64,000 nucleotides of DNA. Origin: Streptomyces lienomycini. Its GTDB lineage: Bacteria; Actinomycetota; Actinomycetes; Streptomycetales; Streptomycetaceae. Location of the stretch: contig NZ_CP116257.1 in assembly GCF_027947595.1 (NCBI RefSeq), positions 4,402,001 through 4,466,000 of the forward strand, in the 5' to 3' direction. The position numbers and the translations under genes are program-made. The notes beneath the pieces were generated by a model, which did not search any database, had not been told where the DNA came from, and worked only from the letters and a program-made list of their open reading frames with translations. Below, one piece after another: positions 37,897-46,132 of this stretch. Every line of letters starts with the position of its first letter. The stretch's first letter is position 1.

Positions 37897-38994
37897 GTGG
37901 CACGGCCCAGGATCAAGGACGTCGCACGTCATGCGGGCGTTTCGGAGAAGACGGTGTCCAATGTCATCAACGACTACGCCCATGTCTCCGACCGGACCAG
38001 GCAGGTGGTGCGGGAGGCCATCGAACACCTCGGTTACCGGGTGAACCTGGCGGGCCGTCACCTGCGCAAGGGCAGAACCGGCATCATCGCGCTCGTCGTC
38101 CCGGAACTGGACATACCGTACTTCGCGGAGCTGGCCCGGCATGTCATCCGCGAGGCCGAGGAGCGGTCCCTGACGGTGCTGATCCATCAGTCGGGGGCGG
38201 ACCGCGCCCACGAGCTGGCGGCGCTGGCCGGGTTCGGCTCCACCTTCGTGGACGGGATCATCCTCAGTCCGCTCGCTCTGACCGCCGACGACCTGCGGGA
38301 CCGCACGGGTTTTCCTCCCACGGTGCTGCTCGGGGAGCTGCTGGAGGAGGGTGCCGACCATGTGGCCATCGACAACGAGAGCGCCGCGCGCGAGGCGACC
38401 CGCCATCTGATCGGGCTCGGCCGCCGTGCCGTCCTGGCCGTCGGGGGGCGCGACGACGCGGGTCTGGGGACGGCGCAGGCCCGCACGCGGGGCTACCGTG
38501 CCGCCCTGGCGGAGGCGGGCATCGCCTTCGATCCGGCCGCTCTGCTGCCGGTCGACTCCTTCCGGATGCCCGACGGGGCGCGGGCCGTGGCGCGGGCGCT
38601 GCGGGAGGGCGCGCGGCCGGACGCGCTGCTCTGCCTCAACGACCAGTTGGCCCTGGGCGCGTTGCGGGCCCTGCACGAGCACGGGGCCAGGGTGCCCGAG
38701 GACGTCGCGGTGATCGGCTTCGACGACGTGGAGGGCGGGCGGTTCAGCGTCCCGACCCTGAGCACGGTGGCTCCGGACAAGGCGGCGGTGGCCAAGGTCG
38801 CCGTGCAACTGCTCCAGCACCGCATCGAGGAGGCGACGGCACCGGACGGCGGGCGGGACGGCGCCGGGCCGGGGCCGGGGGCGTCGGCGAGTGCGTCGGC
38901 GAGTGCGCAGGCCGGCGTGCAGGCGCCCCAGGACCGCATCGTGGCCCACCGGCTCGTCCTTCGGGAGAGCACGGAGGGCCACGAGCCGCGCTGA
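37897..38994 (+). CDS. LacI-family transcriptional regulator
   Basis: 365 residues: HTH with hinge (ARPRIKDVARHAGVSEKTVSNVINDYAHVSDRTRQVVREAIEHLGYRVNLAGRHLRKG) and a periplasmic-binding-like sensor domain (GIIALVVPELDIPYFAELARHVIREAEE...VIGFDDVEGGRFSVPTLSTVAPDKAAVAKVAVQLL). GTG start with GGGAGG upstream. A Ala/Ser/Gly-rich low-complexity insert precedes the C-terminal DRIVAHRLVLRES strand. It most likely represses the neighbouring sugar-uptake/GH2 operon until the imported sugar binds. Confidence 0.92.
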   Translation: MARPRIKDVARHAGVSEKTVSNVINDYAHVSDRTRQVVREAIEHLGYRVNLAGRHLRKGRTGIIALVVPELDIPYFAELARHVIREAEERSLTVLIHQSGADRAHELAALAGFGSTFVDGIILSPLALTADDLRDRTGFPPTVLLGELLEEGADHVAIDNESAAREATRHLIGLGRRAVLAVGGRDDAGLGTAQARTRGYRAALAEAGIAFDPAALLPVDSFRMPDGARAVARALREGARPDALLCLNDQLALGALRALHEHGARVPEDVAVIGFDDVEGGRFSVPTLSTVAPDKAAVAKVAVQLLQHRIEEATAPDGGRDGAGPGPGASASASASAQAGVQAPQDRIVAHRLVLRESTEGHEPR

Positions 38995-39482
38995 GGGGCC
39001 GTTCCGCCGGGGGCGGACGCGGGCGCGGATGCGGCGGGGCCGGTTCGTGCCGATCTCGGCGCGGTCGACGCCGCCGAAGGACGCCCCCGACTGGGAGTTG
39101 CGCTCGCCCGTGCCCCGGACGCGCGGGGTGTGGCGCCCCTCGGCGAGCCGCGGACGGACGTACCGCACCGCTTCACCGACGCGGATCGAGTGGCAGGTGA
39201 CGCTCCCCGCGCCGCCGGAGCGGCCGTCGTCGTTGATCCAGTAGTTGCCGGAACCGGGGTCGCCGGCGGGCAGGCCGTGGGTGGCGCCCCTCGCGAGCGG
39301 GCGGCCGAAGCCGGGGGCGCCGTCGGCCCGCCAGGTGAACTTCCGCGCCCGGGTGGTGCGGACCCGTGGGTGTTCACCGACGTGGCCTTGGCGTGGTGGC
39401 CGGGCCCGAACACGCCCCGGTCGTCGACCCGGGAGAACACCGGCCCCTGAGGCTGCCAACAGGACCAAAAATGGTATTCCAT
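38995..39482 (-). pseudogene. Unrecognised, frameshifted coding remnant
   Basis: This 600-base gap has minus-strand coding character in two frames. From about 39440 the frame reads PVFSRVDDRGVFGPGH with high GC at third positions, then the signal moves to another frame (RKFTWRADGAPGFGRPL, then GSGNYWINDDGRSGGAG and SIRVGEAVRYVRPRLAEG) down to about 39050. The frame change is near 39365. No stop clearly ends it before it runs antisense into the LacI gene. The Trp/Gly/Asp-rich text resembles a fragment of a secreted or surface protein, but I do not recognise the family. Confidence 0.4.
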
Positions 39483-39496
39483 TTGCCGCAGACCTC

Positions 39497-39526
39497 TTGA
39501 CGGTGCGGTTTGGCGAAAACTACGTT
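39497..39526 (+). promoter_or_regulatory. Promoter of the NCS1 permease gene
   Basis: TTGACG (39497-39502), 18-base spacer, TACGTT (39521-39526), in the AT-richest stretch before the permease. A small inverted repeat CGGAA-agccgc-TTCCG follows at 39535-39550. Confidence 0.5.
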
Positions 39527-39598
39527 CTGTTCACCGGAAAGCCGCTTCCGCTTTGTGAAACTCTCCGACGCCCCGCACCCTGATCCCAGGAGTCCCGT

Positions 39599-41086
39599 AT
39601 GACTGCCCTGGAAGACCGCCGCTCGTCCGCGGAGACCAGCGACACCGCCACCAGCCCCGGCCTCTACACGTACGACCTGGCCCCGACGAAGCGGGAAGGA
39701 CGCCGCTGGGGCGCCTACAACGTCTTCACCCTGTGGGCCAACGACGTGCACAGCCTGGGCAATTACGCCTTCGCCATCGGCCTGTTCGCCCTCGGGCTGA
39801 ACGTGTGGGGCATCCTCGCCGCCTTCGCGCTCGCCTCGGTCCTGCTCTTCCTCCTGCTCACGCTGTCCGGGTTCATGGGTCACAAGACGGGCGTTCCGTT
39901 CCCCGTCATGAGCCGGATCGCGTTCGGCGTCAGGGGAGCGAAGATTCCGGCGGCCGTGCGCGGCGCCGTGGCCATCGCCTGGTTTGGTATCCAGACTTAT
40001 CTGGCGTCCGCGGTACTGAGCGCCCTGCTGGTGGCCATGTTCCCCTCCCTGGCCTCCCTGGACACGAACTCCCTGCTCGGCCAGTCGACGCTCGGCTGGA
40101 TCACCTTCCTGGCGCTGTGGGCCCTCCAGGTGCTCATCGTCAGCTACGGGATGCGGATGATCCGCCGGTACATGGCCTTCGCGGCGCCCACCACTCTGCT
40201 CACGATGTGCGCCCTCGCGGTGTGGATGTTCGTCCGGGCCGACGGCTCGGTCTCGGTGTCCGTCGGCGATCCGCTCACCGGCGGCGCGATGTGGCTCCAG
40301 GTCTTCCAGGCCGCCGCCCTGTGGGTGGTCGTCTACGGGACGTTCGTGCTCAACTTCTGCGACTTCACCCGGTCCGCGCGCAGCCGCGGCTCCATCGTCC
40401 GGGGGAACGTGATCGGCATCCCGGTGAACATGCTCTTCTTCGCCGTCATCGTGGCGGTCCTCAGCGGGGCCCAGTTCACCCTCGACGGGCACGTGATCAC
40501 CAGCCCGACGGACATCGTCCGGACCATCCCCAACATGTTCCTGCTGGCCGTCGCCTCGCTCTGCCTCATCGCTCTCACGGTCGCGGTGAACCTGCTGGCC
40601 AACTTCGTCGCGCCGATCTACGCGCTGGTCAACCTGTTCCCGCACCGGCTCGACTTCCGCCGCGCGGGTCTGGTGAGCGCGGTCCTGGGCCTGGTCATCA
40701 CCCCCTGGAACCTCTACAACAGTCCGGTCGTCGTGAACTACTTCCTCGGCGGGCTCGGCGCGCCGCTCGGCCCCCTGTTCGGCGTGATCATGGCGGACTA
40801 CTGGCTGCTGCGGAAGTCCCGCGTCAACGTGCCGGCCCTCTACACCGAGGACGCGGGCGCCGAGTACCACTACCGGCGGGGCTACAACCCGCGGGCCGTC
40901 GCCGCCTTCGTGCCCGGCGCCGCGATCGCGGTGGTCGTCGCCCTGGTGCCCTTCTTCCAGGCCGCGGCCGGGTTCTCCTGGTTCGTCGGCGCGATCATCG
41001 CCGCCGCGCTCTACGCGCTCGTCGCCGACCGGGCCGCGCCGATCCGCGACGTGGACGGCGAGTCCATCGCCGTCGCCGCGGAGTAG
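39599..41086 (+). CDS. NCS1-family nucleobase/hydantoin/allantoin permease
   Basis: 495 residues with about twelve helices. LYTYDLAPTKREGRRWGAYNVFTLWANDVHSLGNYAFAIGL is the NCS1 N-terminal signature; the unwound helix segments GFMGHKTGVPFPVMSRIAFGVRGA and FCDFTRSARSRGSIVRGN are also typical. It takes up purine/pyrimidine bases, hydantoins or allantoin with a cation. CCAGGAG precedes the ATG. The hydantoin-racemase-like gene follows by 70 bases, pointing to a hydantoin or ureide as substrate. Confidence 0.9.
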   Translation: MTALEDRRSSAETSDTATSPGLYTYDLAPTKREGRRWGAYNVFTLWANDVHSLGNYAFAIGLFALGLNVWGILAAFALASVLLFLLLTLSGFMGHKTGVPFPVMSRIAFGVRGAKIPAAVRGAVAIAWFGIQTYLASAVLSALLVAMFPSLASLDTNSLLGQSTLGWITFLALWALQVLIVSYGMRMIRRYMAFAAPTTLLTMCALAVWMFVRADGSVSVSVGDPLTGGAMWLQVFQAAALWVVVYGTFVLNFCDFTRSARSRGSIVRGNVIGIPVNMLFFAVIVAVLSGAQFTLDGHVITSPTDIVRTIPNMFLLAVASLCLIALTVAVNLLANFVAPIYALVNLFPHRLDFRRAGLVSAVLGLVITPWNLYNSPVVVNYFLGGLGAPLGPLFGVIMADYWLLRKSRVNVPALYTEDAGAEYHYRRGYNPRAVAAFVPGAAIAVVVALVPFFQAAAGFSWFVGAIIAAALYALVADRAAPIRDVDGESIAVAAE

Positions 41087-41156
41087 CCCCCTCCCACCGC
41101 CGACCGTGCCGTCGTCGCCGCACGCCCCCGTCCGAGCAGAAGGCCCAGGCCCATCC

Positions 41157-41882
41157 ATGCGCATTCTCGTGGTCAACGTCAACACCACGCAGTCCATCAC
41201 CGACGCGATCGGCAGGCAGGCGGCCTGCGCGGCCTCCCCGGGCACCGAGATCGTCCCGCTCACACCGGCCTTCGGCGCGGAGTCCGTCGAGGGCAACTAC
41301 GAGAGCTACCTCGCCGCCGTCGCCGTGATGGAGGCCGTCCGCGCCCACCCGGGGCCCTTCGACGCGGTGATCCAGGCCGGTTACGGCGAACACGGGCGGG
41401 AGGGGCTCCAGGAGTTGCTCGACGTGCCCGTCGTCGACATCACCGAGGCGGCGGCGAGTACCGCGCAGTACCTCGGCCGCCGCTACTCCGTCGTCACCAC
41501 CCTCGACCGCACGGTCCCCCTCATCGAGGAGCGGCTGGAGGTGGCGGGCCTGAGCGCCAGGTGCGCCTCGGTGCGGGCCAGCGGGCTCGCCGTCCTGGAG
41601 CTGGAGCGGGACGAGCGGGCCGCCGTGGACGCCATCACCGAGCAGGCCGCCCGCGCGGTCGAGGACGACCGGGCCGAGGTGATCTGCCTGGGCTGCGGGG
41701 GCATGGCGGGCCTCGCCGAACGCGTGGTGGAACGTACCGGTGTCCCCGTGGTCGACGGCGTCGCCGCCGCCGTGACGGTGGCCGAGTCCCTGGTCCGGCT
41801 CGGCCTGTCCACGTCCAAGGTGCGCACCTACGCGCGTCCGCGTCCCAAGCGGATCGTCAACTGGCCCCCGCAGGCCGGCTGA
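41157..41882 (+). CDS. Asp/Glu/hydantoin racemase family protein
   Basis: 241 residues starting MRILVVNVNTT, the family opening. The C-terminal catalytic Cys is present in CLGCGGMAGLAERV (Cys180), but the N-terminal partner, normally Cys in an ACFGDPG-like loop, reads AGYGEHG (Gly75). Two-Cys members racemise allantoin or hydantoins by two-base proton exchange. With one Cys missing, this protein may be a one-sided isomerase/decarboxylase-like enzyme or a binding protein. It lies between the NCS1 permease and a GntR regulator on one strand. Confidence 0.85.
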   Translation: MRILVVNVNTTQSITDAIGRQAACAASPGTEIVPLTPAFGAESVEGNYESYLAAVAVMEAVRAHPGPFDAVIQAGYGEHGREGLQELLDVPVVDITEAAASTAQYLGRRYSVVTTLDRTVPLIEERLEVAGLSARCASVRASGLAVLELERDERAAVDAITEQAARAVEDDRAEVICLGCGGMAGLAERVVERTGVPVVDGVAAAVTVAESLVRLGLSTSKVRTYARPRPKRIVNWPPQAG

Positions 41883-42008
41883 CCGCTCGTCGCGCCGTCC
41901 CGCCCGTCCCGCCCGCACGCCCCGGGGTATTCTGACGGGCCGCCCGACCGCCGCTCCGCACGGCGCGGTCGGCGTGCCGGGGAACGGGAAGACAGACGAG
42001 GGACGGCG

Positions 42009-42659
42009 ATGGCTGCGTCAGAGGGCTTCACGCCCGAGTCCGAGCGGATCACGCGGCGGTTGCGCGACGAGATCGTCGACGGTGTGCGGGGCCCCGGCAG
42101 CCGCCTGGTCGAACGGGAGCTGGCCGAGTCCCTCGGGGTGAGCCGGCTCCCCGTGCGCGAGGCTCTCAGGACCCTGGTGTCGGAGGGTCTGGTGACACCG
42201 CGGCCGCGGACCTGGGCGGTGGTACGGGAGTTCACCACGAGCGACATCGCCGACCTGGACGAGGTCCGCTCGGGTCTGGAGACCCTGGGGTTCCGGCTCG
42301 CCGCCCAACGGCACACACGGGAGGGGCTGGAACGGCTGCGCGCGACGGTGGACGCCGAACTCGACGCGGCCCGCGCCGACGACGCGGTCCGGGCCCGGCG
42401 GGCGGCCGCCGCCTTCCACGAGACGGTCGTCTCCCTGGCCGCCAACGAGCTGCTCAACGAGCTGGAGCGCGTGCTGCGCAGCCGGCTGCGCTGGCTCCTC
42501 GGCCAGCACGACGACCTGCTGGCCGTCGCCCTGGAACACGACGCCCTCTACCGGGCCATCGCGGCACGCGACGTGGACCACGTCCAGGAGCTGGTCCTCC
42601 ATCATCTGGCGACGAGCCGCAGCGCGGCCCTGGGGCGCCACGCGCAGGAGCGGTCGTAG
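42009..42659 (+). CDS. GntR-family (FadR/FCD) transcriptional regulator
   Basis: 216 residues: winged HTH (ITRRLRDEIVDGVRGPGSRLVERELAESLGVSRLPVREALRTLVSEGLV) plus an all-helical FCD domain with metal-type His/Asp residues (FHETVVSLAANELL; EHDALYRAIAARDVDHVQELVLHHLATS). It probably controls the NCS1 permease and racemase genes in response to a small carboxylate or ureide. The stop codon sits inside a 17-base tandem duplication (42645-42678). Confidence 0.9.
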   Translation: MAASEGFTPESERITRRLRDEIVDGVRGPGSRLVERELAESLGVSRLPVREALRTLVSEGLVTPRPRTWAVVREFTTSDIADLDEVRSGLETLGFRLAAQRHTREGLERLRATVDAELDAARADDAVRARRAAAAFHETVVSLAANELLNELERVLRSRLRWLLGQHDDLLAVALEHDALYRAIAARDVDHVQELVLHHLATSRSAALGRHAQERS

Positions 42660-42678
42660 GGCAGGAGCGGTCGTAGGT
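42645..42678 (+). repeat. Perfect 17-bp tandem duplication at the GntR stop
   Basis: The unit GCAGGAGCGGTCGTAGG occurs twice head to tail (42645-42661, 42662-42678). The first copy includes the GntR TAG; the second falls where the truncated GNAT gene loses its similarity. Confidence 0.8.
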
Positions 42679-43023
42679 CGTGTGTGCCCTGCCGGGTCCT
42701 GCGGCCTTGGCCAGGGCGCGGGCCTCCATGGCCACCAGCATGCGCAGCCCCGTCCGCTGGTGGTCGGGGAGCACGTAGTGGTCGATGTCGACGCGCTCCC
42801 CTCCGGACTCGTCCCACAGCAGTCCGTACGCCACCGCCCGCCCGTCGTCGAAGGCGAGCCACGAGTCCTGGGCCGGATCGGTCCGCGGATGCTTCAGGTC
42901 GGCTTCGACGGTGTGCTGGTCGGTCTCGGGGCTCCCGATCTCGATCCGGTCTATCGCGTTGAGGAGTTCGGTGATGGCGGGGGCGTCGGCGAGGGTGGCC
43001 GAACGCGGGTCGGCAGGGGGCAT
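42662..43023 (-). pseudogene. Truncated GNAT-type acetyltransferase remnant
   Basis: Starting with ATG at 43023, the frame encodes an N-terminal acetyltransferase-like segment: ATLADAPAITELLNAIDRIE, SWLAFDDGRAVAYGLLWDE and DHYVLPDHQRTGLRMLVAMEARAL, which matches the first beta strands and the acetyl-CoA pyrophosphate loop region (PDHQRTGLR). After about 115 residues the similarity stops at the 17-base tandem repeat and the frame runs antisense through the GntR gene. Full-length relatives continue with a second GNAT half. The gene is therefore truncated at its 3' end, probably by the rearrangement that left the repeat. Confidence 0.6.
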
Positions 43024-43183
43024 GAGGAGCAGGGTCCGGGGCGGCGGCCGGTGCCCGCAACGGATTTTCCACCCCGCGGGGGCACGAAAGCCGTGGCGCG
43101 AGGACGTAGGACGCCGAACCGGGGGCATACGGGAGGCCCGAGGCCTCTCCCCCGCCGAAGCCGCCGACCCCCGGGAGTCTCCC

Positions 43184-43624
43184 GTGACGCCGAGCCTGCG
43201 CACCGCCCGCGCGTGCCGTGCCGCCGCCGTGCTCCTCCTCGCCGCCGCCGGCTACGCGGCCACCCACCGCCTCTGGCTCGCCCTGCCCGGTCTGTACGCC
43301 GCCGCCGTGTTCGCCTGGTGCGCAGCGCGTGAGGGCGCGCGGTACCGGCGCGAGGTCGTACTCGCGCAGCGGGCCGAGCGCCTGGCCCGGCCCCGCGCGC
43401 CGTGGCCGCCCGGGGCGGGTCCGCAGCCGTGCTGCGCGTTCTGGCGGCACTCCTACGGCGCCGGGCACGGCCCGGAGTGCACCCGCTCCGCGGCCGCCCG
43501 GCCTCCCCTCCCCGACGACTGCTGCGAACGGTGGTGGACCTCTCTCGGCGCACGGCACGACGCGGACTGCCGTCGTCACGCCGGCGCCTGGGGCCAGGAC
43601 CGCGCCCGCCCGGCCCCGCAGTAG
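43184..43624 (+). CDS. Small membrane protein with Cys-rich tail
   Basis: 146 residues from GTG at 43184 (GGGAG upstream). Two hydrophobic segments (AAAVLLLAAAGYAATHRLWLALPGLYAAAVFAWCAA) are followed by a basic region and a C-terminal domain with Cys in PCCAFWRHSYG, GPECTR, DDCCERWW and HDADCRRH, with His nearby. The spacing could bind zinc or form disulfides. No homologue is recognised; function unknown. Stands alone ahead of a LacI gene. Confidence 0.65.
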   Translation: MTPSLRTARACRAAAVLLLAAAGYAATHRLWLALPGLYAAAVFAWCAAREGARYRREVVLAQRAERLARPRAPWPPGAGPQPCCAFWRHSYGAGHGPECTRSAAARPPLPDDCCERWWTSLGARHDADCRRHAGAWGQDRARPAPQ

Positions 43625-43730
43625 CGGGAGGACACCCGCGGGGAGCCGCGCGACTGCGGAGCCGGTGGGAGCCACGGGGTGCGACCGGTGTCGGCGATAC
43701 CATCCCGGGACGACATCGAGGAAGGTCCGC

Positions 43731-44792
43731 ATGACGAAGCAGGGCGGCGGCGGGAAACGCCCGCCGGGGATGACGGACGTGGCCCGGGCCGCCGGGGTGT
43801 CCGCACAGACGGTGTCGCGGGTGCTCTCCGGGCACCCGAACGTGCGGGAGCAGACGCGCGCCGAGGTGCTGGCCGCGGTGGCCCGGCTCGGCTACCGGCG
43901 CAACAACGCGGCCCGCATGCTCTCCTCCGGGCGCAGCCGCACCATCGGCGTGGTGACCCTCCGGTCCACGTTCTACTCGCGCGCCGCGGTCACTTCGGGC
44001 ATCGAACGCGCCGCCCAGGGCGCCGGGTACGCGGTGAGCACCGCGACCACCGCCTCCCTCGACACCTTCGCCATCGAGACCGCCCTGTCGCGGCTCACCG
44101 ACCAGGGCGTCGAGGGCATCATCCTGTCGGTGCCGCTGATCAACGGCAGCACGCGGCTCGAAGAGCTGACCCGTGCCACGCCGACCCTCACCATCGACGG
44201 TTCGCGTACCGGCGCCACCGAGGTGGTGGCCGTGGACCAGTCCCTGGCGGCCCGCCTGGCCGTCCGGCATCTGCTGGACCTGGGGCACGAGACGGTCTGG
44301 CACCTCGCGGGCCCCGCCGAGTGGCTGGAGGCCGCGAGCCGGCGGGACGGCTGGCGGGCCGCGCTCGAGGAGGCGGGGCGGACGGCGCCGCCTCCTCTGG
44401 AGGGCGACTGGTCGCCCGCCTCGGGATACCGGGCGGGGCTCGTCCTGGGCCGGATCCCGGACGTGACCGCGGTGTTCGTGGCGAGCGACGAGATGGCGTT
44501 CGGCGCCGTCCGGGCCCTGCGGGAACTGGGACGGCGCGTCCCCGAGGACATCTCCGTGGTCGGCGTCGACGACATCGAGCTGGCCGAGTACTGCGCGCCG
44601 CCCCTGACCACCGTCGCCCAGCCGTTCGCGCAGATGGGCGAACTCGCCGTCGCCCATCTGCTGCGCTTCATCGCCGCGCCGGAGACCGTGCCCGAACCGG
44701 CGTCGGTGGAACCGCGCCTGGTCGTCCGCGCGAGCACGGCGGCGGCGCCGGGGACGGCGGCGGCTTCGAGCACGACGGCCGTCGACGGCTGA
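43731..44792 (+). CDS. LacI-family transcriptional regulator
   Basis: 353 residues. HTH: GMTDVARAAGVSAQTVSRVLSGHPNVREQTRAEVLAAVARLGYRRNNAARMLSSGRSRTIGVV. Sensor domain ends FVASDEMAFGAVRALRELGRRVPEDISVVGVDDIELAEYCAPPLTTVAQPF. GAGGAAGG precedes the ATG. No sugar operon adjoins it; the closest gene is a convergent RidA gene, so its regulon is not visible here. Confidence 0.92.
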   Translation: MTKQGGGGKRPPGMTDVARAAGVSAQTVSRVLSGHPNVREQTRAEVLAAVARLGYRRNNAARMLSSGRSRTIGVVTLRSTFYSRAAVTSGIERAAQGAGYAVSTATTASLDTFAIETALSRLTDQGVEGIILSVPLINGSTRLEELTRATPTLTIDGSRTGATEVVAVDQSLAARLAVRHLLDLGHETVWHLAGPAEWLEAASRRDGWRAALEEAGRTAPPPLEGDWSPASGYRAGLVLGRIPDVTAVFVASDEMAFGAVRALRELGRRVPEDISVVGVDDIELAEYCAPPLTTVAQPFAQMGELAVAHLLRFIAAPETVPEPASVEPRLVVRASTAAAPGTAAASSTTAVDG

Positions 44793-44815
44793 GCGGCGGC
44801 TGAGTGGCGGCCCGT

Positions 44816-45223
44816 TCAGTCGACGACCGCGGTGGCCTCCACCTCGATCAGGTGCTCGGGCACGTCCAGCGCCGCGACACCCAGCAGGGTGGCCGGCGCG
44901 GCCGGGTTCACGCCCAGCCCGTCGGCGGCCCGGGCGATGCCCTCCAGCAGCTGGGGCATCTTGTCGGGCGTCCAGTCCACGACGTGGACGTTGAGTTTCA
45001 CCACGTCGTCGAAGGAGGCGCCGGCCGCCGCCAGGGCGGTGGCGACGTTGCGGTAGCACTGCTCGGCCTGCGCGGTCAGGTCCCCTTCGCCGACGGTGGC
45101 TCCGTCGGCGTTCCAGGCGACCTGCCCGGCGACGAAGACCAGCTTCGATCCGGACGCGATCGACACCTGCCGATAGACGTCGACCTCCGGCAGCCCGTCG
45201 GGGTTCACCAGGGTGATGGCCAT
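44816..45223 (-). CDS. RidA family protein (Rid/YjgF/UK114)
   Basis: 135 residues with the Rid fold: VSIASGSKLVFVAGQVAWNADGATVGEGDLTAQAEQCYRNVATAL, LNVHVVDWTPDKMPQLLEG and a C-terminal DVPEHLIEVEATAVVD. The deaminase Arg of classical RidA in the RN(x)R motif is replaced here by the segment TLLGVAALDVPEHLIE, so it is not archetypal RidA and may belong to a Rid subgroup without imine deaminase activity. AAGGAG is nine bases before the ATG at 45223. Confidence 0.85.
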   Translation of the reverse strand: MAITLVNPDGLPEVDVYRQVSIASGSKLVFVAGQVAWNADGATVGEGDLTAQAEQCYRNVATALAAAGASFDDVVKLNVHVVDWTPDKMPQLLEGIARAADGLGVNPAAPATLLGVAALDVPEHLIEVEATAVVD

Positions 45224-45327
45224 GTCTTCTGTCTCCTTGCCCATGTGCTCTCTCGTGGTTACTCGGGAACCGTAGGAGAGCGACCGCTGACATGGAAGAA
45301 CGCACTTTTCAGTGACTGAGGAACCCG

Positions 45328-45441
45328 ATGGTGACCACGGAGCCGGGACGGGGGCTGCGGAAGACGACGCGGTACGTGTACGACTGGACCCACCAGTACC
45401 TGGGACACGTCGAGGCGTCCCGCGACCGCTTCGGCGCCTGA
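45328..45441 (+). other. Short ORF, possible gene remnant
   Basis: 37 codons, MVTTEPGRGLRKTTR then YVYDWTHQYLGHVEASRDRF, with good third-position GC. Trp/Tyr/His-rich content looks like the C-terminus of a larger protein rather than a free-standing peptide. It lies between a RidA gene and a GtrA gene; no identification made. Confidence 0.3.
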
Positions 45442-45455
45442 GGCGCGGGCGGACG

Positions 45456-45935
45456 TCAGCCGCGCCGGCCCTCGGGTCCGCGGAAGACGGCCAGCCGCAG
45501 CACGACGAAGCGTACGACGGTGACGGCGAGGGACGTGGCGGCGAGGACGGCGGTCTCGGCGGCGGGCGAGGCGTCGGGATGCCGGTGCGTGAACCACAGC
45601 ACGGCGCCGGAGGTCAGCAGGTAGCCGAGCAGGAAGAGGCCGCCGGCGCCCAGGTGGGCGCGGGTCGGTTTGGTGGCGGCGTGCCGGAATGTCAGGCGCC
45701 GGTTCGCCTCGGTGTTGAGGACGGTCAGCACGAGGAGGGAGAGCAGGTTGGCGACGGCCGGTGGCCACCACAGGCGCAGCACCCAGTACAGCAGGGCCTG
45801 TCCCCCGGTCGACACGACGCCGATCGCGACGAACCAGCCGACCTCCCTCGACCACACCGCGCGCAGCGCGGCGCAGGCACGGCGAGTACGCGGCGTCCGG
45901 GTCCCGGCGGCCCACGACGCCTTCAGCCGAGCCAC
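45456..45935 (-). CDS. GtrA-family membrane protein
   Basis: 159 residues, four helices (EVGWFVAIGVVSTGGQALLYWVL; PAVANLLSLLVLTVLNTEANRRLTF; HLGAGGLFLLGYLLTSGAVLWF; VLAATSLAVTVVRFVVLRLAVF). NTEANRRLTFR is the GtrA motif. The family flips lipid-linked sugars or supports cell-wall polysaccharide assembly. GTG at 45935 with GGAGG seven bases upstream is the best start. No glycosyltransferase is next to it. Confidence 0.85.
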   Translation of the reverse strand: MARLKASWAAGTRTPRTRRACAALRAVWSREVGWFVAIGVVSTGGQALLYWVLRLWWPPAVANLLSLLVLTVLNTEANRRLTFRHAATKPTRAHLGAGGLFLLGYLLTSGAVLWFTHRHPDASPAAETAVLAATSLAVTVVRFVVLRLAVFRGPEGRRG

Positions 45936-46132
45936 CCTGCGCCTCCACCCGGTCGAGCACCGACAACTCCCTGGCCGCCGCAGCCTACTACGGCACCACC
46001 AGGCACTTTGCCTCTTCTTTGCCTGCGGGGAACCGTGTGGCCCCCGGGCGCGTTCATTCTGGTGACCGCGGGAAACCGCGGTTGGGAACAGACCGATGCA
46101 CAGCGACAGAAGCCGAGGTGGCACGAGTGGCG

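Noticed and set aside
34492..39468. A single minus-strand open frame of over 1600 codons
   Set aside because: Only the part after 35391 is the permease; the rest is out of frame with two clear genes on the same strand and antisense to LacI.
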